Notes under the pieces: generated by a model
Database searches by the model: none
Told to the model about the DNA's origin: nothing
Seen by the model: the letters and a program-made list of their open reading frames with translations, nothing else
In this document: positions 53,925-62,715 of the stretch, in pieces
Layout of the letters: each line of letters begins with the position of its first letter
Numbering within the stretch: position 1 is the stretch's first letter
Made by a program: the position numbers and the translations under genes
Source of the DNA: Chitinophagaceae bacterium
GTDB taxonomy: Bacteria > Bacteroidota > Bacteroidia > Chitinophagales > Chitinophagaceae
Assembly (NCBI GenBank): GCA_016720825.1
Contig: JADKJV010000001.1
Span: 1-64,000, forward strand
Direction of reading: 5' to 3'
Length of the DNA stretch: 64,000 nucleotides

Positions 53925-55595
53925 TTAGTTAGGAATTGCTTGCGTTTTTGTTGCGCCAGTAACACCACCCAGTACAGTGAGCAGGATTATATCCCGATCG
54001 TTATTCAGGCCAGTAAACCTTACAATTTTATTCAAGTTCACATCAGCCGGATGATAAACGTTTAAAATAGTGGCTCCGGTTACTCCACCTAGAGAGGTAA
54101 GCAGCAAATAGTCCCGGTCATTATTCAAACCAGTAAAACGTGTATTTGTAAGTCCACCAACAGTACCATTGGCATTTCCACCCCACAACAAGTTCACAGT
54201 ACCCAATACAGGGTGAGTTGCAGTTGTATAAGCTGCTGTAGTACCAAATAACTGAGGATCTGTAGCAGTCCTGAGGTCAATTACATTTGCAGTATATGCA
54301 GTTGATTTCGCTTCGTTAATTGCACGGGGTGAAGCCTGGTCAATACTCAGACCCAGGTGGTTCCTGTGACGGACAGTCAGGATATAGCTGCCATTAGCAA
54401 TTCCATTAAAGGTAACAGGGCTGTAGCCATCTACATCTACAATATCACCGTCACGCTGGATCAATGCACTGCGTGTTTGCAGGATAACGTTGCCGGGTGT
54501 AGGAGTCAGATCCCTTAACTGTAAGAAAACCCAGTCAACAATATCATCCTGGGTAAGAGCTTGCGGTCCAATTACGCCGCTGTTAGGTATTGTTTCAACG
54601 TTTGTATTATTGACATGTGAGAAATAAGTGTTGTAAGGCGCTACTCTGTAAGGATCAGTGCTGGGGAAATTGGTATTTACAGCTGAAGAACCAAAAGGCA
54701 ATGTGCGGAGGTTAGCTGCCATCAAACCGTAAGAAGGGCTTAATGTATTTGCATCATACGCCCCTTGCAGGAACGCTTTCGCACCAACCAGTACAAATTT
54801 ATTCATCCCCGAAACCACACCACTTGCAGCAGTAACCGGTGCACCCACCTGGTTTGTAGCAGCATTATGTGTTTCACCGGCTGAAGTCCAGTCAGTACCA
54901 CTTGTATAATAACCAACGAGGTTGGCCTCTGTACCAACTACATCCGGATCAATATACTGTCCGGATAAACTAACAGTACCTCCGGTAATACCAGTCCTTG
55001 TTACAGGCCAGTTGGTGTTCAGGTAAGAAGCAAGTGACAGCGGTTTAGTAGCATCAGCGGCACCTAGTACCTTCACACCAAAATTTGCGGAAGCATAGGC
55101 TGAACCGGATGTTGTAAGAAATGCAGGGCGGTAATTGCTGCCTTCCCCGACAGGTAATAAGAATGATGCCACATCACTGCTAAGTTCTTTTCTAAGCTGG
55201 CCAGTTCCGTTAGTGGCAATAAAACTGGATACCCCTGCGCCTGTAGTAGTCGCAGTTGAGCTTAACGTAAAATTGAAATTTCCGATTGTGATTTTCCCGG
55301 TTGTAAACAACAGGCTGGTTCCTATTCTTACATTTCCAGTTAACACAGCACCAGCTGCATTATCCATAGTAAGATTCGGAATAGTGAATCCATTCATATT
55401 CACATTCTGGGATGAAGAACCTTTTAACTGAACGGTGCCGGGACCCTGGATATCCACGTTACTGGTGATATCGCCCTGTACGGTTACAGTAGCACCAGAC
55501 TGAATAAAAAAGGTAGCGTTATCAATAGTCAGCTGGCTATTAGCCTGCAAACCGCAGAAAAGAGCCAGTAAGGCTGGGAGTCCAATCTTTCTCAT
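53925..55595 (-). CDS. large secreted protein with C-terminal dockerin-like repeats
   Basis: 556 residues with a signal peptide (MRKIGLPALLALFCGLQANS). The N-terminal half is a beta-solenoid-like stretch of short strands (NVNMNGFTIPNLTMDNAAG). The C-terminus holds two copies of a dockerin-like unit: TRFTGLNNDRDYLLLTSLGG and VRFTGLNNDRDIILLTVLGG, the second preceded by HPADVNLNK, matching Ca-binding DVNxDG-type motifs common in Bacteroidota surface proteins. Its small downstream neighbour has a T9SS tail while this one ends in TQAIPN. A surface adhesin or matrix protein is a guess. Confidence 0.8.
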   Translation of the reverse strand: MRKIGLPALLALFCGLQANSQLTIDNATFFIQSGATVTVQGDITSNVDIQGPGTVQLKGSSSQNVNMNGFTIPNLTMDNAAGAVLTGNVRIGTSLLFTTGKITIGNFNFTLSSTATTTGAGVSSFIATNGTGQLRKELSSDVASFLLPVGEGSNYRPAFLTTSGSAYASANFGVKVLGAADATKPLSLASYLNTNWPVTRTGITGGTVSLSGQYIDPDVVGTEANLVGYYTSGTDWTSAGETHNAATNQVGAPVTAASGVVSGMNKFVLVGAKAFLQGAYDANTLSPSYGLMAANLRTLPFGSSAVNTNFPSTDPYRVAPYNTYFSHVNNTNVETIPNSGVIGPQALTQDDIVDWVFLQLRDLTPTPGNVILQTRSALIQRDGDIVDVDGYSPVTFNGIANGSYILTVRHRNHLGLSIDQASPRAINEAKSTAYTANVIDLRTATDPQLFGTTAAYTTATHPVLGTVNLLWGGNANGTVGGLTNTRFTGLNNDRDYLLLTSLGGVTGATILNVYHPADVNLNKIVRFTGLNNDRDIILLTVLGGVTGATKTQAIPN

Positions 55596-55830
55596 AACTA
55601 GGAAAGTTTCGTTTATCTGTATTAAAATGAACTGCTAATTGTCCAAAATCGGGGTTACCCGGCAATTTATTACCATTTCTAATATCTGACCGACAGATTT
55701 AGTAAACGGGACTCCTTGCTTAGTAAACGGATTAACGGGATAAAAATCGGGAATTCCTGCAACATAGCCTATACCCTAAATAGGTGATTTTTCACCTTTT
55801 TATACAGGAAAACACTTAACTCAGGTCAAA
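55596..55830. other. spacer upstream of the dockerin-like gene
   Basis: A duplicated TTAGTAAACGG (near 55699 and 55719) and a hairpin AGGTGA-TTT-TCACCT followed by TTTTT (near 55782). No gene. Probably holds the promoter of the secreted-protein pair. Confidence 0.4.
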
Positions 55831-57255
55831 TTACTTCTTTTCCTTGTTTTTCCGGAAAAATTTACCAAAACCTGAATAAAATTCTTTTCCGAAAACACGG
55901 GAATCATTCATTGCTTTATAAGTCAGGAAGATACCAACCGGCACAAGCACAAACGTAGCAAGCCACATGCCGGAAAAAGGCGTCATGGTGTTTTCTTTGG
56001 CAAATTTCTCCCCGGTATTGCTTGAAAAATAGAAGATGATAAAGAAAACAATTGCCAGCACCAGCGGTGTTCCCAGCCCTCCTTTCCGGATGATGGAACC
56101 GAGCGGCGCACCAATCAGGAATAAAACCAGGCAGGCTAAAGAAAGGGTGATTTTACGGTGCCACTCAATTTTATGTTTACGGAGAATCCGTTCTTTTTCT
56201 TTCAGGTTGGCGGACAATGACTCGGCACTGAGCTTTACAGAAGAAGCCTGTCCCTGCACCCGCTGGTTAATCAGCGATCTGGCTGAATCAGGAATCAGCA
56301 ACTGACCCGCTTTATAAACCAGGGTGTCTTTCCCGGCAGACTTCCAGTTTGAATCAACAAGTTTGGGGAACCGGTTCAGCCTGAACAATTCTGTTTCGAG
56401 ACTGGTGCGCAATGTCTGGTTCTCCTTCGCAATTGAATCAATGGCTTTTTCCAGCTGCCGCATACTGTACATCTTTTCATTATTCTTATTGGCACTGTCC
56501 GGCGTCCAGTTTACCTGGAATGTACTCAGGTCAAACTGCTTTTTATACTCTTTAAATCCAATCCGGATAAACTCTGAATTCTTATCAGAAAATGTATTTC
56601 CCCTTTCCTGGTACCGCCAGCCGTTATGCAGGTTGAATTCCAGGAAACGTTTGTCTTCTGTTACACGCATAATACCACTCTCAGCAATCAGGAAATTATC
56701 CTGCAACGGATTGCCCTGCTCATATACAATCACATCCCGGATCACGCTGTCATTGGCTTCCTTTTTCCCGATCTTAATGGCAAACCCGTTGATCTTATCA
56801 TAAAACACCCCTTCCTTCAGGTCAAACGCCGGCTTGGCATATACAATGTCAGCCAGCATGGTTCTCGATTTCAGGTTCGCAACCGGTATAATATTATTGG
56901 AAAACAGAAAGGCAACACCGCAGATCAAAACGGTCAGCACAAATAAGGGCCGCATAAAACGAAGCAGTGAAATGCCCGCCGATTTGATCGCCACCAGCTC
57001 GAAACTTTCACCCAGGTTCCCGAAAGTCATGATGGAAGAAAGCAGGATCGCCAGCGGAAGCGCCAGCGGCACCAGCACCGCACCCTGGTATAAAATAAAC
57101 TTGAGGATAATCCCTGAACTGAGGCCCTTGCCCACGAAATCGTCAATATATAACCAGAAAAACTGCATCACCAGCACCAGCAGGGTGATAAAGAAGGTAG
57201 CCACAAAGGGACCAATGAATGCCCGGATAATGAGTTTGTCTAACTTTTTAATCAT
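55831..57255 (-). CDS. LptF/LptG family lipopolysaccharide export permease
   Basis: 474 residues with six membrane helices: three at each end (GPFVATFFITLLVLVMQFFW, ALPLAILLSSIMTFGNLGE and, after the large periplasmic domain, ITLSLACLVLFLIGAPLGSI and KGGLGTPLVLAIVFFIIFYF). The conserved SFELVAIKSAGISLLRFMRP follows the second helix. It moves LPS from the inner membrane with LptB/LptC. Divergent from the 57301 gene. Confidence 0.92.
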   Translation of the reverse strand: MIKKLDKLIIRAFIGPFVATFFITLLVLVMQFFWLYIDDFVGKGLSSGIILKFILYQGAVLVPLALPLAILLSSIMTFGNLGESFELVAIKSAGISLLRFMRPLFVLTVLICGVAFLFSNNIIPVANLKSRTMLADIVYAKPAFDLKEGVFYDKINGFAIKIGKKEANDSVIRDVIVYEQGNPLQDNFLIAESGIMRVTEDKRFLEFNLHNGWRYQERGNTFSDKNSEFIRIGFKEYKKQFDLSTFQVNWTPDSANKNNEKMYSMRQLEKAIDSIAKENQTLRTSLETELFRLNRFPKLVDSNWKSAGKDTLVYKAGQLLIPDSARSLINQRVQGQASSVKLSAESLSANLKEKERILRKHKIEWHRKITLSLACLVLFLIGAPLGSIIRKGGLGTPLVLAIVFFIIFYFSSNTGEKFAKENTMTPFSGMWLATFVLVPVGIFLTYKAMNDSRVFGKEFYSGFGKFFRKNKEKK

Positions 57256-57300
57256 GAAACAGGTTCCGTTTCCGGCTCTGGTAAATACTAAATTTGATGC

Positions 57301-57912
57301 ATGACGGACCCCTCAAAAATAAGGCTTTCAGCGGATGAGTTGGAACTGATGGGCAATGCGGAGATCATTTTAACAAAGAACCGCATCATGCAGAAAATCC
57401 GGCTGATGCTGGAAGCCCTCGGCCAGCTGCAGGAAATGCAGTCGCGGCAGGACAAATCATTCCCGGAAGAACTGACCCGGATCCCGCCCAAAGTATCCCG
57501 TGGAGAAAATTACCTGGGCCTGCCCTGGCTGATACTGGATTATCCGAGGGCGTTTTCAAAAGAAAATACATGCGCAGTCCGTACCATGTTCTGGTGGGGA
57601 AAATCATTCAGCATTACCCTGCAGTTATCGGGTCGATATAAATCTGTCTGGGAAAGCAAACTCGTGGAAGAAAGATCATTGTTCAGCGGGGCATTGCTTT
57701 GCATAAATGATGATCCCTGGGTACATCATTTTGAAAAGGGGAATTATGAGTCTGTAAATGCCATGCAGCCTGATGAATTCCGGGAAAGGATTCTCCAGAA
57801 AGATTTCCTGAAAATTTCATTTGTTACCCCAATACAAGAGCCGGAAAAGGCCATAGAAATCCTGTTCGGTTATTACCGGATATTCCTTGAACTGATGACG
57901 GAGGGGAGATAA
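57301..57912 (+). CDS. conserved hypothetical protein
   Basis: 203 residues, soluble, no signal peptide or membrane helix. Features: a helical start (LSADELELMGNAEIILTKNR), NYLGLPWLILDYPRAFSKEN in the middle, TMFWWGKSFSITLQLSG and a helical end (EKAIEILFGYYRIFLELM). I recognise no family. It starts 46 bp from the divergent LptF/LptG gene and ends next to the convergent START-like gene. Confidence 0.75.
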   Translation: MTDPSKIRLSADELELMGNAEIILTKNRIMQKIRLMLEALGQLQEMQSRQDKSFPEELTRIPPKVSRGENYLGLPWLILDYPRAFSKENTCAVRTMFWWGKSFSITLQLSGRYKSVWESKLVEERSLFSGALLCINDDPWVHHFEKGNYESVNAMQPDEFRERILQKDFLKISFVTPIQEPEKAIEILFGYYRIFLELMTEGR

Positions 57913-57915
57913 AGG

Positions 57916-58293
57916 TTAATTACCGAGGCGGTGAAAGAGTTCTTTCACCTGGTAATCCCAAAGCTGGCTCTGGTCCTTGATATCTTTTTTCTCGGCAAAA
58001 TCCTTTATGACCAGGATGGTCTGGTTGGTGATCTCCGATTTATCAATCCTGAACTCAAAAAACTCTTCCTTGGGAGCAGTTTGCCACCGGAACCGGATAA
58101 ATTTATCCTGTTCACTTTCTACCAGGTCGGCTTTATCAAAAGTGCCGCTCCAGCCAAAATAGAAGATATTATCCCGTTCATCCACTTTATCGGCAAACCA
58201 TTCACCGAGGCCGGCCGGGGTGGACAGAAATTCATAAAGGATCGAAGGCGAGCACCTCACAGGGAACTCCAACGTGTATAACTGTTTACTCAT
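57916..58293 (-). CDS. START-like/SRPBCC superfamily protein
   Basis: 125 residues; the helix-grip fold pattern of AHSA1/START-like proteins (LEFPVRCSPSILYEFLSTPA, GLGEWFADKVDERDNIFYF, FIRFRWQTAPKEEFFEFRID). Binds a hydrophobic ligand or acts as a co-chaperone; not known here. Convergent with the 57301 gene. Confidence 0.85.
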   Translation of the reverse strand: MSKQLYTLEFPVRCSPSILYEFLSTPAGLGEWFADKVDERDNIFYFGWSGTFDKADLVESEQDKFIRFRWQTAPKEEFFEFRIDKSEITNQTILVIKDFAEKKDIKDQSQLWDYQVKELFHRLGN

Positions 58294-58619
58294 GTGTGAA
58301 CGCCAATATACTCAGCGATTGATGCAATAATAAAGGATTATATGATTGCCCCAAAACATTTTTCGCTGGATTTTACCGCTTAAGCAAACTGATTTCCCCC
58401 GGAGCGAATTGTTCGGGCAGGATGTAATAAATCCGGCCCGGATACGTTAAAGGGTTGTCAAAGTTTATTTGGCATATATTAAGAGTTTATTTAAATTGCC
58501 TTGAAGTTCAACGAATTCTGAATTTCAAGATACCAAGGTGGGTATTTAAAGAGTATAAGGTCATAATCCAGTATCCCTAATTCTTAACCCTTTTAATACA
58601 CCAAAACAATCGAATACCT
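58294..58619. other. spacer between the START-like gene and rpoD
   Basis: 326 bp between divergent genes. It must hold both promoters. No exact TTG/TAnnTTTG pair could be fixed by eye; TTGTCAAAG near 58456 and TATATTAAG about 20 bp on are weak candidates for rpoD. No terminator or repeat array. Confidence 0.35.
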
Positions 58620-59495
58620 ATGAGCATGAGACAATTGAAGATCACGAAATCTATTACCAATCGTGAATCTCAAAGCCTGGAAAAATACCTCCAGGAAATC
58701 GGTAAAGTGGAGTTAATCTCTCCTGAAGAAGAAGTCAAATTAGCCACATTAATCAAGCAGGGTGACCAGCGCGCTTTGGAAAGACTGACCAAAGCCAATC
58801 TCCGTTTTGTAGTATCTGTTGCCAAACAGTACCAGAACCAGGGTCTGTCATTGCCCGACCTGATCAATGAAGGCAATCTTGGCCTGATCAAAGCCGCCCA
58901 GCGTTTTGATGAAACCCGTGGTTTCAAATTCATCTCCTACGCCGTGTGGTGGATCCGCCAGAGTATTTTACAAGCTTTGGCCGAACAATCCCGGATTGTA
59001 CGTTTACCCCTGAATAAAGTGGGACTGACCAACCGCATCCAGAAAGCATTCTCCCTGCTCGAACAGCAGTATGAGCGTGAACCTTCTGCCGAAGAACTGG
59101 CTGAAGTACTGGGTATGGACCTGGAAGAAGTTGCCGCCACACTGGGTATCAACAGCCGCCACGTCAGTATGGATTCCCCCCTCTCCGACGGTGAGGAAAA
59201 CACCCTGATGGATGTACTGGAAAATCCCAATGCAGATAAAACAGATGGTGAACTCTACCATACCCAATCGCTGAAAACTGAAATTGACCGTTCCCTCAAA
59301 ACCCTGACCGATAGGCAAAAAGAGGTGATCTGTTTCTTCTTCGGTATCGGCGTTGACCATCCGATGAGCCTGGAAGATATCGGCGAGAAATTCAACCTCA
59401 CCCGCGAAAGGGTCAGGCAGATAAAAGATAAAGCCATCACCAAACTGAAAACTTCGAACCGTTGTAAACTCCTCAGAACCTATTTGGGAGCGTAA
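58620..59495 (+). CDS. rpoD: RNA polymerase primary sigma factor (RpoD/SigA)
   Basis: 291 residues. Region 1.2 (SLEKYLQEIGKVELISPEEE), region 2 (GNLGLIKAAQRFDETRGFKF, ISYAVWWIRQSILQALAEQS), region 3, and region 4.2 (LEDIGEKFNLTRERVRQIKD). The absence of a long region 1.1 is the Bacteroidota form, which reads TTG/TAnnTTTG promoters. Start MSMRQLKITKSITNRESQ is the usual one. Confidence 0.96.
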   Translation: MSMRQLKITKSITNRESQSLEKYLQEIGKVELISPEEEVKLATLIKQGDQRALERLTKANLRFVVSVAKQYQNQGLSLPDLINEGNLGLIKAAQRFDETRGFKFISYAVWWIRQSILQALAEQSRIVRLPLNKVGLTNRIQKAFSLLEQQYEREPSAEELAEVLGMDLEEVAATLGINSRHVSMDSPLSDGEENTLMDVLENPNADKTDGELYHTQSLKTEIDRSLKTLTDRQKEVICFFFGIGVDHPMSLEDIGEKFNLTRERVRQIKDKAITKLKTSNRCKLLRTYLGA

Positions 59496-59503
59496 AACAA
59501 AAC

Positions 59504-59540
59504 CCGCGGATTTTACGGATTACACAGATTTCGCGGATTA
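59504..59540. repeat. AATCCGNNN nonad array, left arm
   Basis: Read on the minus strand this is AATCCGCGA, AATCTGTGT, AATCCGTAA, AATCCGCGG: four 9-nt words with fixed hexamer and variable triplet. It faces an array of the same type in the opposite orientation at 60048-60083. Confidence 0.85.
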
Positions 59541-59630
59541 TTTAATCAAAAGATTAGCGTTTTTTTCTCACCTAAAAACAGAATTAAACTGAACTGAATT
59601 TTACTTTTTCTTACATAACTTTGCCTCAAG

Positions 59631-59662
59631 GAAAAAAAATGTAACCTCTGGTTACATTTTTT
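59631..59662. terminator. bidirectional terminator hairpin before the GxxExxY gene
   Basis: AAAAAATGTAACC, loop TCT, GGTTACATTTTTT: a perfect stem bounded by A- and T-runs. It ends rpoD transcription and stands immediately upstream of the GxxExxY start. Confidence 0.8.
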
Positions 59663-59668
59663 GTGTTT

Positions 59669-60067
59669 ATGGCAATTAGTGATTTGAAACATAACGACTT
59701 AACGGGGATGATCATTGGTGCAGCGATGAAAGTCCATACCCATTTCGGGCAAGGTTTCCCGGAGTATGTGTATGAACGTGCACTCATAATTGAATTGAAA
59801 AACCTGGGATTAGTTTGTAACCAGCAGATGGAAAAGGAAATCACTTATCAAAACATGGTGATTGGGAAAAGAAGGCTGGATATTCTGGTTGAAGGTATGG
59901 TGCTGGTAGAACTGAAGGCGCGTAAAGATTGGTTTCTTTCTTCCTTAAACCAGATTTTGAACTATATGAAAATTTTTAAAATCGAAATTGGATTGCTGTT
60001 TAATTTCAGCGGCCCAAGTCTTACTTATAAAAGATTTATCCTTACCCAATCCGAAGAATCCGAGTAA
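59669..60067 (+). CDS. GxxExxY family protein
   Basis: 132 residues from ATG 59669 (a GTG at 59663 is also in frame). The name-giving motif is GQGFPEYVYE, with LRR-less core IIGAAMKVHTHFG, RRLDILVEGMVLVELKA (acidic-lysine nuclease-like D-x9-ExK arrangement) and a final IGLLFNFS. The ExK layout resembles PD-(D/E)XK nucleases, but the activity is not shown. Its last codons (TQSEESE) are written inside the AATCCGNNN array. Flanking inverted word arrays suggest the gene travels as a unit. Confidence 0.88.
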   Translation: MAISDLKHNDLTGMIIGAAMKVHTHFGQGFPEYVYERALIIELKNLGLVCNQQMEKEITYQNMVIGKRRLDILVEGMVLVELKARKDWFLSSLNQILNYMKIFKIEIGLLFNFSGPSLTYKRFILTQSEESE

Positions 60068-60083
60068 TCCGTGAAATCCGCGA
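60048..60083. repeat. AATCCGNNN nonad array, right arm
   Basis: AATCCGAAG, AATCCGAGT, AATCCGTGA, AATCCGCGA in exact 9-nt steps. It overlaps the 3' end and stop codon of the GxxExxY gene and is inverted relative to 59504-59540. Confidence 0.85.
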
Positions 60084-60098
60084 AAAAAAAGAGAGCAC

Positions 60099-61421
60099 AT
60101 GTTTAATAGTTTACAAGAGAAATTAGAGTCGGCGTTTAAAAGCCTCAAAGGTCAGGCGAGAATTACCGAACTGAATATCGCTACTACGATCAAGGATATC
60201 CGCCGTGCCCTGGTTGATGCCGACGTGAATTATAAAATCGCGAAGGAGTTTACCGATAAGATCAAGGACAAAGCTGTTGGTGAGAAAGTAATCAATGCCG
60301 TTTCCCCCGGCCAGTTGATGGTGAAGATTGTAAAAGATGAACTCGTGGAGCTGATGGGCGGTGAAGAAGCCCCTTTTCAGTCGAAAGGCAATCCGGCCAT
60401 CATCCTCATTGCAGGATTGCAGGGTTCTGGTAAAACCACATTCAGCGGAAAACTCGCCAGCTATCTTAAAAATAAAAAAGGCCTCTCCCCCATGCTGGTG
60501 GCTGCAGATATTTACAGGCCTGCGGCGATGGAACAGCTCCGGATTCTCGGTGAACAGATTGGCGTGGATGTGCATATTGAACTGGAGAATAAAGATGCGG
60601 TGGATATTGCACGCAATGCCGTGAAAGAAGCCCGCAGCAAAAACAAGAATGTACTGATCATCGATACTGCCGGCCGCCTGGCCATTGACGAAGTGATGAT
60701 GACCGAAGTGGCCAATGTGAAAAATGCCGTGAACCCGAATGAGATCTTATTCGTGGTTGACAGCATGACTGGTCAGGATGCAGTTAATACAGCCAAAGCA
60801 TTTAATGACCGCCTTGATTTCACCGGTGTGGTACTGACTAAACTGGATGGTGATACACGCGGTGGTGCGGCCCTCTCTATTAAATACACAGTTAACAAAC
60901 CCATCAAATTCACCAGCAGTGGTGAAAAGATGGATACCCTCGATGTATTCTATCCCGAGCGGATGGCACAGCGTATCCTGGGCATGGGTGATATCACCAG
61001 TCTCGTAGAGAAAGCACAGGAGCAGTTTGATGAAGTGCAGGCGAAAAAACTGGAAGCGAAAATCCGCAAGAATAAATTCGATTTCGCCGATTTCAAAATG
61101 CAGCTTGAGCAGATCAAGAAAATGGGCAACATGAAAGACCTGCTCGGTATGATACCCGGTGTTGGCGGTAAAATTAAAGATCTCGATATCAATGATGATT
61201 CTTTCAAAGGCATCGAAGCCATGATCAACAGCATGACTCCCGCTGAAAGAGAAGACCCCGACCTGATTGACGGCAACCGTAAAAAAAGAATCGCCAAAGG
61301 CGCCGGAAAAGATATCAATGAAGTAAACAACTTCATGAAACAGTTTGAACAAATGCGCGGCATGATGAAGAACATGAATAAGATGAATATGTTTGGGAAG
61401 ATGCCGGGGTTGAAGAAATAG
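60099..61421 (+). CDS. ffh: signal recognition particle protein Ffh
   Basis: 440 residues. N-domain helices, G-domain with AGLQGSGKTTFSGKLASYLK, DTAGRLAIDE and TKLDGDTRGGAAL, and a methionine-rich M-domain ending MRGMMKNMNKMNMFGKMPG that binds 4.5S RNA and signal sequences. It guides membrane and secreted proteins with FtsY. Confidence 0.96.
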   Translation: MFNSLQEKLESAFKSLKGQARITELNIATTIKDIRRALVDADVNYKIAKEFTDKIKDKAVGEKVINAVSPGQLMVKIVKDELVELMGGEEAPFQSKGNPAIILIAGLQGSGKTTFSGKLASYLKNKKGLSPMLVAADIYRPAAMEQLRILGEQIGVDVHIELENKDAVDIARNAVKEARSKNKNVLIIDTAGRLAIDEVMMTEVANVKNAVNPNEILFVVDSMTGQDAVNTAKAFNDRLDFTGVVLTKLDGDTRGGAALSIKYTVNKPIKFTSSGEKMDTLDVFYPERMAQRILGMGDITSLVEKAQEQFDEVQAKKLEAKIRKNKFDFADFKMQLEQIKKMGNMKDLLGMIPGVGGKIKDLDINDDSFKGIEAMINSMTPAEREDPDLIDGNRKKRIAKGAGKDINEVNNFMKQFEQMRGMMKNMNKMNMFGKMPGLKK

Positions 61422-61424
61422 TTA

Positions 61425-61480
61425 CCCGTTACCAGTTAGCCATTAGCCGTTAGCTTTTCAGTAACTGGCAACTTGCAAGA
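61425..61480. repeat. short TTAGCC heptad array after ffh
   Basis: GTTACCC, GTTACCA, GTTAGCC, ATTAGCC, GTTAGCT in 7-nt steps. It blends the GTTNCCA and TTAGC alphabets seen elsewhere. Confidence 0.7.
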
Positions 61481-61665
61481 TTCAACTGATAACATAACCT
61501 GATTAAGCAATAGCATTTGCTAAAAGCTTTTGCAAAGGCAAAGCAAACCCCCTAATCACCTCATTACCAACCCCTTTTTTTATTCCCCTTTTCCTGCTAT
61601 ATTTGCTCTCCGGTTTCAACCGGACTTAACAATTATTGTTTAACGCCTTTAAATTTCTATTTAAA

Positions 61666-62112
61666 ATGGCAGCCAAAATCCGTCTTCAAAGACACGGGTC
61701 TAAAAAAAGACCTTTCTATTTCATCGTCGTTGCTGATTCAAGAAGCCCCCGCGATGGTAAATTCATCCAGAAATTAGGTACTTACAATCCCCTGACTGTT
61801 CCTGCTACTATTCAGCTGGATCGCCAGCGTGCATTGGATTGGCTGAACAAAGGTGCCACACCCACCGACACTGTTCGCCGCATCCTTAGTTTCAAAGGAG
61901 TTTTATTCCTGAAACACCTCTTACGTGGTGTTAAGCTGGGTCTGTTTGACGAAGCAACTGCCATGGAAAAATTCACCAAATGGAGTGCTGAACACGATGC
62001 ACATGTGAAAAAGCGTCAGGAAGATGCTTATCGCAACAAACGTGCTCGCCGTCCCATGCCTACACGCAGACCCGAAAGGAGAAGCGAAGGTGATGCTGGT
62101 GGAGAAGGATAA
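61666..62112 (+). CDS. rpsP: 30S ribosomal protein S16
   Basis: 148 residues from ATG 61666 (MAAKIRLQRHGSKKRPFYFI); a longer frame from 61636 adds an unlikely hydrophobic leader. Conserved IVVADSRSPRDGKFIQKLGT. A basic extension after about residue 80 (KKRQEDAYRNKRARRPMPTR) is typical of Bacteroidota S16. A perfect small hairpin (AAGAAACC/GGTTTCTT) follows the stop. Confidence 0.96.
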   Translation: MAAKIRLQRHGSKKRPFYFIVVADSRSPRDGKFIQKLGTYNPLTVPATIQLDRQRALDWLNKGATPTDTVRRILSFKGVLFLKHLLRGVKLGLFDEATAMEKFTKWSAEHDAHVKKRQEDAYRNKRARRPMPTRRPERRSEGDAGGEG

Positions 62113-62150
62113 GAAACCCCGGTTTCTTAAACCAACCGTCGCAAATCATT

Positions 62151-62185
62151 GATCCCGTTCCGGCAATCCGGGACGGGATTTTTTA
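62151..62185 (+). terminator. intrinsic terminator between rpsP and rimM
   Basis: GATCCCGTTCCGG, loop CAAT, CCGGGACGGGAT and six T. It separates rpsP from rimM, which starts at the end of the T-run, so it may attenuate rather than fully stop transcription. Confidence 0.85.
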
Positions 62186-62715
62186 ATGAAACTGATCATG
62201 AAGGAATTTTTCAATATTGGCAAACTGGTCGCCGTACATGGTGTGCAGGGAGAAATGATCCTCGAACACACACTCGGGAAAAAAACTTCCCTGAAAGGAT
62301 TGTCCTGCCTTTATCTCGAAGACAAAAAAGATTCTTTCCTCCCCTGGTTCATCCAGTCTGCCAAAATAAAATCCGACACTGAAATTTATATTCTCTTCGA
62401 AGGCATCAGCACCCGCGAAGCCGCCAAAGCCCTTGTAAAAAACAAGCCTGGCTGCCCGAAGCAGAAATGAAAAAATACGCCGCCAAAACGGCCCCCGCCA
62501 CTTTACTCGGTTATACCATCATCAACCAGAAAGAACCTCTCGGCAAAATCCTCGAACTCATCGAACAACCCCACCAGATGCTTTGCCGGCTCGACATCAA
62601 AGGGAAAGAAGTACTCATCCCGCTGAACGAAGAATTTCTTGTGAAAGTCAGCCACGCGAAGAAGGAAGTTGTGGTGGACTTGCCGGAGGGGTTGATTGAG
62701 GTGTATCTCGGGTAA
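62186..62715 (+). CDS. rimM: ribosome maturation factor RimM (frameshifted)
   Basis: About 176 residues. The N-terminal domain (FFNIGKLVAVHGVQGEMILE) ends out of frame after AKALVKN; adding an A to GTAAAAAAC restores KQAWLPEAEMKKYAAKTAP and continues in the second frame (LLGYTIINQKEPLGKILELI, VLIPLNEEFLVKV) to 62715. An internal ATG at 62198 is an equally good start. RimM helps mature the 30S head with S19. Confidence 0.9.
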
